Below are positions 1 to 5,538 of a stretch of DNA of 6,181 nt, one piece after another (the first letter of the stretch is position 1; every line of letters begins with the position of its first letter). The notes beneath the pieces are model-generated. The model did no database searches and was not told the DNA's origin. It saw nothing but the letters and a program-made list of their open reading frames with translations. Made by a program: the position numbers and the translations under genes. The stretch lies in the NCBI GenBank assembly GCA_029960865.1, contig JASBVX010000089.1, positions 1 to 6,181 of the forward strand, read 5' to 3'. The DNA comes from Bacillota bacterium (lineage in GTDB: Bacteria > Bacillota > Sulfobacillia > RBS10-35).

Positions 1-34
1 AAGAGCCGTAAATCCTAGCGGATCCACGGCTCTT
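1..34. repeat. Inverted repeat / hairpin at the left edge
   Basis: AAGAGCCGT (1-9) is perfectly complementary to ACGGCTCTT (26-34). Inside it, ATCC (12-15) can pair with GGAT (20-23) around a TAGC loop, so the whole forms a two-step hairpin. No T-run follows, so it is not a classical terminator. The stem may continue beyond the window edge. An upstream gene could end here (frame 1 has a TAG at 16-18), but five codons are too few to support a call. Confidence 0.55.
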
Positions 35-55
35 CGCGAGTTTGTCAACAACCTG

Positions 56-85
56 AGGAGCTCCCCGAAAAGGGGAGCTCCTTTT
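56..85 (+). terminator. Rho-independent terminator upstream of tal
   Basis: GGAGCTCCCC (57-66) pairs perfectly with GGGGAGCTCC (72-81) around a GAAAA loop, with A56-T82 extending the stem. It is followed by TTTT (82-85). The strong GC stem plus T-run marks an intrinsic terminator for a transcript arriving from the left. It isolates tal and rho from whatever lies upstream. Confidence 0.85.
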
Positions 86-109
86 GGCTGCCCTCTTGCC
101 CGGAGGTCA

Positions 110-115
110 TATAAT
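110..115 (+). promoter_or_regulatory. Perfect -10 box upstream of tal
   Basis: TATAAT sits just after the upstream terminator and 17 bp before the tal start codon. No good -35 box is found at 16-18 bp (86-93 reads GGCTGCCC); the nearest hexamer, TTGGCT at 84-89, is 20 bp away. If used, transcription would begin near 122, right at the GGTGAT ribosome-binding site, leaving a leader of only about 11 nt. The hexamer also overlaps an ATG (114-116) with its own upstream GGAGGT, so the site may instead be a translation signal. Confidence 0.5.
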
Positions 116-167
116 GGATCTGGTGATTCTCCTTGCACCTCCTTTTAGATTCGGGTGCCGTGGATGA
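114..167 (+). other. Possible 17-codon upstream ORF overlapping the tal start
   Basis: An ATG at 114 lies 6 nt after a textbook GGAGGT (102-107). It reads MDLVILLAPPFRFGCRG and stops at TGA 165-167. It is out of frame with tal and runs past the tal start codon. It would be translated only on a transcript starting upstream of about 102, not on one made from the TATAAT at 110-115. It has no recognisable family and may be chance. Confidence 0.2.
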
Positions 168-777
168 GATCCGGGAGGCGTCTTCCTGGGGCGTCATCCG
201 CGGGGCCACCACCAACCCCACCCTGCTGCGCCAGGCAGGCGTCGAGAAAATCTCGGATTTGGTGGCATCATGGGCAGCCGCTTGGGGTACACTTCACGTG
301 GAAGTCTTCGCCGCCGGCAGGGAAGGTATGGTGGAGCAGGCCTTGCGCTGGACTTCCCTGGGAAAACCCTTGGCCATCAAGGTTCCCTGCACCCCCAGCG
401 GGTTGGCCGTCTGCCGTGAACTGGCGCAGCGACAGATCCCGGTCAACGTCACCCTTGTTTTTTCCCTTTCCCAGGCGCTGCTGGCAGCGGAGGCGGGAGC
501 AAGCTACGTCAGTCCCTTTGTAGGCCGCATGGAAGATCACGGGATGAAGGGGGTGCAGCTGGTCGCAGACATCCGAAACGGGTATGATCGTACCGGGGTC
601 TCCACCCAGATCCTGGCCGCCAGCCTGAGAAACCCCCGGCATGTGGAGGAAGTGGCGCTGGCGGGAGCCCACTGGGCCACGATGCCCATGGCGGTACTGC
701 AAAAGCTTTTCCATCATCCTCTCACCGACGATGGCCTGCAGCGGTTTAGCGACGATGCGGCTCATCTTCAAGACTAA
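133..777 (+). CDS. tal: Transaldolase, small FSA/TalC-type
   Basis: A 214-residue class I aldolase of the MipB/TalC family (usual length about 215), a cytosolic TIM barrel. It transfers a dihydroxyacetone unit between sugar phosphates in the non-oxidative pentose phosphate pathway. Visible family motifs are LLLDSG (3-8, with Asp6), TTNPTLL (26-32), the Schiff-base Lys83 in AIKVP, NVTLVFS (105-111), SPFVGR (127-132) and the C-terminal HPLTDDGL (195-202). Glu57 and Phe129 sit where fructose-6-phosphate aldolase has Gln and Tyr, which favours true transaldolase activity. The TTG at 133 was chosen because it places the N-terminus exactly as in relatives, has GGTGAT (122-127) 5 nt upstream, and an in-frame TGA at 124-126 excludes an earlier start. 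The gene is complete and 24 bp upstream of rho, probably in one operon with it. Confidence 0.92.
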   Translation: MHLLLDSGAVDEIREASSWGVIRGATTNPTLLRQAGVEKISDLVASWAAAWGTLHVEVFAAGREGMVEQALRWTSLGKPLAIKVPCTPSGLAVCRELAQRQIPVNVTLVFSLSQALLAAEAGASYVSPFVGRMEDHGMKGVQLVADIRNGYDRTGVSTQILAASLRNPRHVEEVALAGAHWATMPMAVLQKLFHHPLTDDGLQRFSDDAAHLQD

Positions 778-801
778 ATTCCAAGCAGACGGAGGACGAT
801 C

Positions 802-2079
802 GTGGATCTTAACGAATTAGAGTCTTTAACGCTGCAAGAGCTCTATGCCATGGCCCGTGAGATGGGCATTTCCGGGTACAGCCAGATGCGCAAGAAGGAG
901 CTCATCTTCGAGCTCATGAAAACCCGCACAGAACAGGACGGTTTGATGTTCGTGGAAGGGATCCTGGAGGTGATGCCCGAGGGATTCGGATTCTTGCGGG
1001 CTCTGGGTTACCTGCCCAGCGACGAGGACATCTATGTGTCTCCTTCCCAGATCCGCCGCTTCGATCTGCGCACGGGGGATCTGGTGACGGGCCAGGCGCG
1101 GCCTCCGAAGGAAGGAGAGCGCTACTACGGCCTTTTGCGGGTGGAAGCCATCAACAACTTTCCGGTGGAGGAAGCCCAAAAGAGGATTCCCTTCGATTCC
1201 CTGGTTCCCATCCATCCCAACCAGCGCTTTGTCCTGGAGACCAGCCCTATCGAACTTTCAACCCGCATCATCGATCTCATCGCCCCCATCGGCAAGGGGC
1301 AGCGAGGCCTCATCGTCTCGCCTCCCAAAGCCGGCAAGACGGTCCTTCTGAAGAAGATCGCCAACGCCATCAGCAAGAACTACCCCGACGCCAAGATCAT
1401 GGTCCTTCTCATCGACGAGCGGCCGGAAGAAGTCACCGACATGGAGCGCTCCGTGGAAGGGGAAGTGCTGGCTTCCACCTTCGACAATCACCCGGAAAAC
1501 CACGTGAAGTTGGCGGAAATGGTTCTGGAGCGGGCCAAGCGGCTGGTGGAACACGGCATGGATGTCATCATCCTTTTGGATTCCATCACTCGCCTGGCCA
1601 GGGCCTACAACCTGGTGACACCTCCTTCTGGGAGGACCCTCTCCGGCGGTTTGGACCCCGCCTCCCTCTATAAGCCCAAGCGCTTTTTCGGCGCCGCCCG
1701 CAACATCGAGGACGGCGGCAGCCTCACCATCTTGGCCACTGCGTTGGTGGACACGGGCAGCCGCATGGACGATGTCATCTACGAGGAATTCAAAGGTACC
1801 GGCAACATGGAGCTCCACCTGGATCGAAAGCTTTACGAGAGGCGCCTTTTCCCCGCCATCGACATCCGCCGTTCGGGAACCCGCCGCGAAGAGCTCCTGA
1901 TGACGGAAGAAGAGCTGGATATCATCTATGCCTTCCGCCGCTATACCGCCAACCTGCAGCCCCATGAGGCTCTGGAGCTGCTGATGCACCGGCTGGCCAA
2001 GACGAAAGACAACCGGGAATTCCTGGAGTCGGTCAAGAAGGAGCCCCAGAACCGGGAGCGGGAGACGGCCCACGCATAA
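802..2079 (+). CDS. rho: Transcription termination factor Rho
   Basis: A 425-residue hexameric RNA-dependent ATPase/helicase that binds nascent C-rich RNA and releases RNA polymerase; the length is normal. The N-terminal helical Rho_N domain (about 3-45) is followed by an OB-fold RNA-binding domain with RNP-like GFGFLR (61-66) and DIYVS (76-80). The RecA-like ATPase core has Walker A SPPKAGKT (173-180), Walker B-like VIILLD (255-260) followed by SITRLARAYN, the Q-loop around 278-288 and the R-loop around EEFKGTGNMELHLDR (328-342). No long insertion, of the kind known in actinobacterial Rho, is present. The GTG start at 802 has GGAGG (791-795) with a 6-nt gap. It follows tal by 24 bp without its own visible promoter. 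In B. subtilis murA lies between tal and rho and rpmE follows rho; here rho abuts tal directly and is followed by a tRNA. Confidence 0.98.
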   Translation: MDLNELESLTLQELYAMAREMGISGYSQMRKKELIFELMKTRTEQDGLMFVEGILEVMPEGFGFLRALGYLPSDEDIYVSPSQIRRFDLRTGDLVTGQARPPKEGERYYGLLRVEAINNFPVEEAQKRIPFDSLVPIHPNQRFVLETSPIELSTRIIDLIAPIGKGQRGLIVSPPKAGKTVLLKKIANAISKNYPDAKIMVLLIDERPEEVTDMERSVEGEVLASTFDNHPENHVKLAEMVLERAKRLVEHGMDVIILLDSITRLARAYNLVTPPSGRTLSGGLDPASLYKPKRFFGAARNIEDGGSLTILATALVDTGSRMDDVIYEEFKGTGNMELHLDRKLYERRLFPAIDIRRSGTRREELLMTEEELDIIYAFRRYTANLQPHEALELLMHRLAKTKDNREFLESVKKEPQNRERETAHA

Positions 2080-2090
2080 GGCCCTTGCCG

Positions 2091-2099
2091 TGCTATAGT
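2091..2099 (+). promoter_or_regulatory. Extended -10 promoter for tRNA-Leu (and tig operon)
   Basis: TGCTATAGT has the TGn extension plus a TATAGT hexamer (5 of 6 matches to TATAAT), starting 11 bp after the rho stop codon. Transcription would start near 2106, about 14 nt before the mature tRNA. No convincing -35 box lies at 2069-2077, which overlaps the rho 3' end, but extended -10 promoters often manage without one. It is probably the only promoter between rho and clpX. Confidence 0.6.
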
Positions 2100-2116
2100 A
2101 TTCTGTACGCCAGAAT
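2100..2116. repeat. Short inverted repeat over the predicted tRNA transcript start
   Basis: ATTCTG (2100-2105) and CAGAAT (2111-2116) form a perfect 6-bp inverted repeat with a TACGC spacer. It lies directly downstream of the -10 box, across the expected start site, and 3 bp before the tRNA. It could be an operator half-site pair or a processing hairpin on read-through RNA. It matches no regulator site I recognise. Confidence 0.4.
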
Positions 2117-2119
2117 GAT

Positions 2120-2203
2120 GCGGGCGTGGCGGAACGGCAGACGCGCCAGATTTAGGATCTGGTGGGAAACCCCGTGAGAGTTCGAATCTCTCCGCCCGCA
2201 CCA
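2120..2203 (+). tRNA. tRNA-Leu (anticodon TAG)
   Basis: A full class II cloverleaf. The acceptor is GCGGGCG (2120-2126) with CGCCCGC (2193-2199). The D stem is GCG/CGC (2129-2131, 2142-2144) with GG in the loop. The anticodon stem is CCAGA/TCTGG (2146-2150, 2158-2162) with loop TTTAGGA, giving anticodon TAG at 2153-2155. The long variable arm (2163-2175, GGG-AAA-CCC) is typical of leucine, and the T stem GAGAG/CTCTC encloses TTCGAAT. Discriminator A2200 is followed by an encoded CCA (2201-2203). It decodes CUA and probably other CUN leucine codons. Confidence 0.97.
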
Positions 2204-2221
2204 AGAAGATTTGCTTCTTTT
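2203..2221 (+). terminator. Weak terminator-like hairpin between tRNA-Leu and tig
   Basis: AAGAAG (2203-2208) pairs with CTTCTT (2214-2219) around ATTTG, and the 3' arm runs into TTTT (2218-2221). Only two of six pairs are GC, so it is likely a leaky terminator or a 3'-end processing element that lets RNA polymerase continue into tig. The first base of the stem is the final A of the tRNA CCA end. Confidence 0.35.
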
Positions 2222-2228
2222 GGAGAGT

Positions 2229-2235
2229 GGGAGGG
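2229..2235 (+). promoter_or_regulatory. Ribosome-binding site of tig
   Basis: GGGAGGG stands 7 nt before the TTG at 2243. It decides the tig start: the same frame stays open back to a GTG at 2162 inside the tRNA, but only TTG 2243 has a correctly spaced Shine-Dalgarno sequence. Confidence 0.8.
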
Positions 2236-2242
2236 TTTCAGT

Positions 2243-3562
2243 TTGTCGCCAGTGACGGTGGAAAGGTTGCCGCAGCATCGGGTGCGGCTGGAGGTGGAAG
2301 TGGAGGCGGCCGCCGTGGAAAGAGGCCTGGATAAGGCCTACCGGCGCCTCGTGAAGGAAGTGAAGATCCCCGGTTTTCGCCAGGGGAAGGCCCCCCGGGG
2401 AGTGGTGGAGCGGTACCTGGGAAAGGAAGCCCTCTGGGAAGAGGCCTTAGACGGTCTTCTGGACGAAGCTTACCAGAAGGCGTTGCAGGAGACGGGGTTG
2501 GAGCCGGTATCCCAACCGGAAGTGGAACTCCACTCCAGGACGGAAGAAGGTATCCGCTTTTCGGTGGAGATGGAAGTTCGGCCTCCTGTGACCCTACCCC
2601 CCTACATGGAGTGGAAGGAAACGTTGGAGATTCCGCCGGTCACGGAGGAGTCGGTGCAAAAGGTCCTGGACCAGCTGCGCCAGGAAACGGCCACCCTGGC
2701 CCCTCTTGAAGAAGACCGAGGCCTGCAGGCGGGAGATGTGGCCATCCTGGATTTCGAGGGGTGGGACGAAGAGGGCAACCCCCTTCCCGGCGGGAAAGAG
2801 GTCAACTATCAGGCGGAGATCGGGTCCGGGATCCTTTTGCCCGCTTTTGAAGAGGGTATTTTGGCCATGAAAGCCGGAGAAGAGCGGGAGATCACCTTCG
2901 ACTTCCCCGCCGATCATGCCCTTTCCGGCAAGAAGGCCCGGGTGCAGGTAAAACTCCAGGCCATCAAAGAAAAAAGGGTTCCGGAGTTGGATGACTTCTG
3001 GGCCCAGCGCTTCGGCCAGCCCGATATGGACAAGCTGCGGGAAGAGGTCCGCAAGGGCCTGGAAGAGGAGCAGCGGCAGAGTCTTCGGGAGGAGATGCGG
3101 CAGAAGCTAGAGACGCGCCTCATCGAGGAGGCGCAGGTGGAAATCCCCCCCAAAGCCCTGGCGGAAGAAGTAGGCGAAGTCCGCCATGAGCTCTTCCACG
3201 AGCTGGAGCATGCCGGCCTTACCTGGGAGGCGTACCTCAAAGAACGGGAAATGGAGGAGGCCCAGCTACAGGAAGAGATGGAAAAAGCGGCCGCCAACCG
3301 GCTGAAGACCCGCTGGGTATTGGAGGAACTGGCCCAAAAGGAAAATCTTGAACCGGGGGATGCCGATCTTTACCGCTGGGCTCTCCAGGTGGCCCAAGGG
3401 GCCGGAAGCCCGCATCCGGAAAAGGATGCCCAGAGCCTTTTGAGCTCTGAAGACAGCCGAAAAAGCTTGGAGCGGAGCTGGAAGCGCCAGAGAGCCCGGG
3501 AATGGCTGGGAGAAACCCTCTTGGAGGAACCTCCATCGACAGGCTCTCAGGAAGACATATAG
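2243..3562 (+). CDS. tig: Trigger factor, ribosome-associated chaperone / prolyl isomerase
   Basis: A 439-residue cytosolic chaperone that docks near the ribosomal exit tunnel and shelters nascent chains; the length is typical. The N-terminal ribosome-binding domain (about 1-115) starts SPVTVERL and carries the signature IPGFRQGKAP (42-51). The FKBP-type peptidyl-prolyl isomerase domain spans about 162-243 (LQAGDVAILDFEG through the KKARVQVKLQAI strand). The mostly helical, highly charged C-terminal chaperone domain (about 244-439) is rich in Glu, Lys and Arg and ends in a polar acidic tail. The TTG start is set by GGGAGGG at 2229-2235 and gives the expected N-terminus; a GTG at 2162 would add 27 residues encoded by tRNA sequence. 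No promoter is visible in the 39 bp after the tRNA. clpP follows after 29 bp. Confidence 0.96.
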   Translation: MSPVTVERLPQHRVRLEVEVEAAAVERGLDKAYRRLVKEVKIPGFRQGKAPRGVVERYLGKEALWEEALDGLLDEAYQKALQETGLEPVSQPEVELHSRTEEGIRFSVEMEVRPPVTLPPYMEWKETLEIPPVTEESVQKVLDQLRQETATLAPLEEDRGLQAGDVAILDFEGWDEEGNPLPGGKEVNYQAEIGSGILLPAFEEGILAMKAGEEREITFDFPADHALSGKKARVQVKLQAIKEKRVPELDDFWAQRFGQPDMDKLREEVRKGLEEEQRQSLREEMRQKLETRLIEEAQVEIPPKALAEEVGEVRHELFHELEHAGLTWEAYLKEREMEEAQLQEEMEKAAANRLKTRWVLEELAQKENLEPGDADLYRWALQVAQGAGSPHPEKDAQSLLSSEDSRKSLERSWKRQRAREWLGETLLEEPPSTGSQEDI

Positions 3563-3577
3563 AATACTCTCCAAGAC

Positions 3578-3586
3578 AGGGGTGAT
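3578..3586 (+). promoter_or_regulatory. Ribosome-binding site of clpP
   Basis: AGGGGTGAT lies 5 nt before ATG 3592. It settles the start in favour of that ATG: the in-frame TTG at 3586 overlaps the Shine-Dalgarno sequence and is too close. The same GGTGAT plus 5-nt spacing occurs in front of tal. Confidence 0.75.
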
Positions 3587-3591
3587 TGCCG

Positions 3592-4191
3592 ATGCGGAGC
3601 CAACATCTCATTCCTATGGTAATCGAGCAGACCAGCCGCGGGGAGCGCGCGTACGACATCTATTCCCGCCTCCTCAAGGACCGGATCATCTTCCTTGGCA
3701 CCGCCATCACCGATGACGTGGCCAACAGTGTGGTGGCCCAGCTTCTCTTCCTGGAAACGGAAGATCCCGAGAAGGACGTCTACCTCTACATCAATTCCCC
3801 TGGGGGCGCCATCGATGCCGGCCTGGCCATCTACGACACCATGCAGTACATCAAACCGCCGGTGTCCACCATATGTGTGGGTATGGCCGCCAGCATGGGG
3901 GCAGTGCTCCTGGCGGGGGGGAGCAAAGGAAAGCGTTTTGCCCTGCCCAATTCCCGCATCATGATTCACCAGCCCTGGGGCGGTTTCCAGGGACAGGCCG
4001 CCGACATCAAAATTGCGGCAGAAGAGATCCTGAAGATGCGGCAGCGCCTCAATGAAATCCTTTCCCACCATACGGGGCAGCCTATCGATCGGGTGGAAAG
4101 GGATACCGACCGGGATTTCTGGATGTCGGCGGACGAGGCCAGAGAATACGGTATCATCGACGAAGTTTATCAGGCGCGCAAGGGAGGCTAG
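3592..4191 (+). CDS. clpP: ATP-dependent Clp protease proteolytic subunit ClpP
   Basis: A 199-residue serine protease that forms a double heptameric chamber and degrades proteins unfolded by ClpX or other Clp ATPases. The catalytic triad is Ser101 in GMAASMG, His126 in MIHQP and Asp175 in DTDRD, with the 25- and 49-residue spacing of characterised ClpPs. The N-terminus (HLIPMVIEQTSRGERAYDIY) closely matches B. subtilis ClpP, as do LLKDRIIFLG and YINSPGG (66-72, with its oxyanion-hole glycines). No long propeptide precedes it, as usual in Bacillota. It is the only gene here starting with ATG. It sits 29 bp after tig and 72 bp before clpX, so protease and partner ATPase are probably made from the same transcript. 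No CtsR-type tandem heptamer or CIRCE element is seen upstream. Confidence 0.98.
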   Translation: MRSQHLIPMVIEQTSRGERAYDIYSRLLKDRIIFLGTAITDDVANSVVAQLLFLETEDPEKDVYLYINSPGGAIDAGLAIYDTMQYIKPPVSTICVGMAASMGAVLLAGGSKGKRFALPNSRIMIHQPWGGFQGQAADIKIAAEEILKMRQRLNEILSHHTGQPIDRVERDTDRDFWMSADEAREYGIIDEVYQARKGG

Positions 4192-4246
4192 CTGCTGTAA
4201 GAACCGGCGCCTGACGGCGAAAACTATAGGAAGAGCAGCGCAGGCG
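4191..4246 (+). other. clpP-clpX spacer with nested complementary segments
   Basis: GCTGCT (4191-4196) is complementary to AGCAGC (4234-4239). CGCC (4208-4211) can pair with GGCG (4216-4219), or CGCCTG (4208-4213) with CAGGCG (4241-4246). The last pairing would cross the first and form a pseudoknot just before the clpX ribosome-binding site. No T-run or promoter is present. Six-base complements are not rare in GC-rich DNA, so this may be chance. Confidence 0.2.
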
Positions 4247-4250
4247 TGAG

Positions 4251-4257
4251 GGGAGGT
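4251..4257 (+). promoter_or_regulatory. Ribosome-binding site of clpX
   Basis: GGGAGGT is 6 nt before GTG 4264. It decides the start against the in-frame GTG at 4246, which lies upstream of this site and would make the Shine-Dalgarno sequence coding. Confidence 0.8.
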
Positions 4258-4263
4258 CCTGAC

Positions 4264-5520
4264 GTGTTTACCAAGTTCAACGATGACAAGGGACCCCTGA
4301 AGTGCTCCTTTTGCGGGAAGCATCAGGACCAGGTGAAGCGGCTCATCGCCGGGCCCGGGGTCTTCATTTGCGATGAATGCGTGGAGCTGTGCAACGACAT
4401 CATCCAGGAGGAGCTCCAGGAAGACGCCCAGGTGATGCTGCAGGATATCCCGAAGCCCAAGGAAATCAAGGAGATCCTGGATCAGTATGTCATCGGGCAG
4501 GACCAGGCCAAAAAACATCTTTCGGTGGCGGTCTACAACCACTACAAGCGGCTCCACTCCGGCAGCCGGGTGGATGATGTAGAGCTCCAAAAGAGCAACA
4601 TCCTTCTCCTGGGCCCTACCGGGAGCGGCAAGACCCTTTTGGCCCAGACCCTGGCCAAGATCTTGAACGTCCCCTTCGCCATCGCCGATGCCACCTCTTT
4701 GACGGAGGCCGGCTACGTGGGGGAAGACGTAGAGAACATCCTCTTGAAGCTGATCCAGGCGGCCGATTACGACATCGAGCGGGCGGAGCGGGGGATCATC
4801 TACATCGATGAGATCGATAAGATCGCCCGCAAATCGGAGAATCCCTCCATCACCCGCGATGTGTCGGGGGAAGGGGTCCAGCAGGCCCTCTTGAAGATCC
4901 TGGAGGGGACGGTGGCCAGCGTTCCCCCGCAAGGAGGCCGCAAGCACCCCCACCAAGAGTTCATCCAGGTGGATACGTCCGACATCCTCTTCATCACCGG
5001 CGGAGCTTTCGATGGTTTGGATAAGATCATCCGCCAGCGGATCGGAAAGCGCAGCATCGGGTTTGGCGCGGAGCTGACCATGGCCCGGGAAGCCAGCACC
5101 AGCGAGATCCTGCGCCAGGTCATGCCGGAAGATCTCCTGCGCTTCGGATTGATCCCCGAGTTCATCGGGCGATTGCCGGTGGTGGCCACCCTGGATGAGC
5201 TGGACGAAGAGGCTCTTGTGCAGATCCTGACGGAACCCAAGAACGCCCTGGTGAAGCAGTACCAGAAGTTCCTGGAGATGGACGGCATCGAGCTGGTCTT
5301 CGAAGAGGGTGCCTTGCGGGCCATCGCCAGGGAAGCCCTGAAGCGGAAGACAGGGGCCCGGGGGCTGCGGGCCATTATCGAGCACATCATGCTGGACGTG
5401 ATGTACGACATCCCTTCCCGCGCCGATGTGGAACGCTGCATCGTGACGGCCCAGACGGTCTTGGAGGGAGCTCCTCCCAAGCTGGTCTTGCGCAAGCAGA
5501 AAAAAGAGGAAACGGCGTAG
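4264..5520 (+). CDS. clpX: ATP-dependent Clp protease ATP-binding subunit ClpX
   Basis: A 418-residue AAA+ hexameric unfoldase that recognises tagged or specific substrates and threads them into ClpP; the length is usual. The N-terminal zinc-binding domain has Cys14, Cys17, Cys36 and Cys39. The AAA+ core shows Walker A GPTGSGKT (117-124), the pore-1 loop GYVG (150-153), Walker B IIYIDE (178-183), the RKH pore motif (226-228), the ClpP-docking IGF loop (265-267) and sensor-2 GARGLR (364-369). All functional motifs are intact. The GTG start gives MFTKFNDDKGPLKCSFC, aligned with the B. subtilis N-terminus (MFKFNEEKGQLKCSFC). It follows clpP by 72 bp and ends 18 bp before a strong terminator. Confidence 0.98.
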   Translation: MFTKFNDDKGPLKCSFCGKHQDQVKRLIAGPGVFICDECVELCNDIIQEELQEDAQVMLQDIPKPKEIKEILDQYVIGQDQAKKHLSVAVYNHYKRLHSGSRVDDVELQKSNILLLGPTGSGKTLLAQTLAKILNVPFAIADATSLTEAGYVGEDVENILLKLIQAADYDIERAERGIIYIDEIDKIARKSENPSITRDVSGEGVQQALLKILEGTVASVPPQGGRKHPHQEFIQVDTSDILFITGGAFDGLDKIIRQRIGKRSIGFGAELTMAREASTSEILRQVMPEDLLRFGLIPEFIGRLPVVATLDELDEEALVQILTEPKNALVKQYQKFLEMDGIELVFEEGALRAIAREALKRKTGARGLRAIIEHIMLDVMYDIPSRADVERCIVTAQTVLEGAPPKLVLRKQKKEETA

Positions 5521-5538
5521 CCTTTCTCCACCCGAGGG

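Noticed and set aside
96..115. TTGCCC as -35 for the TATAAT before tal
   Set aside because: The spacing is 8 bp, far below the 16-18 bp needed.
2..148. Open plus-strand frame running from the left edge to 148
   Set aside because: It runs through the terminator hairpin and promoter region, and its 48 codons show no protein family.
1258..2073. A 271-codon minus-strand frame opposite rho
   Set aside because: It is a shadow of the rho reading frame with no family-like features and no independent ribosome-binding evidence.
2162..2242. Extended trigger factor start at GTG 2162
   Set aside because: The added 27 codons are mostly tRNA-Leu sequence, and the TTG at 2243 has the correct ribosome-binding site and N-terminus.
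4211..4230. Possible promoter CTGACG / TATAGG between clpP and clpX
   Set aside because: The two hexamers are only 8 bp apart and each is a partial match.
4246..4263. ClpX start at GTG 4246
   Set aside because: It lies before the GGGAGGT site and adds six residues not found in relatives; GTG 4264 fits both signals.
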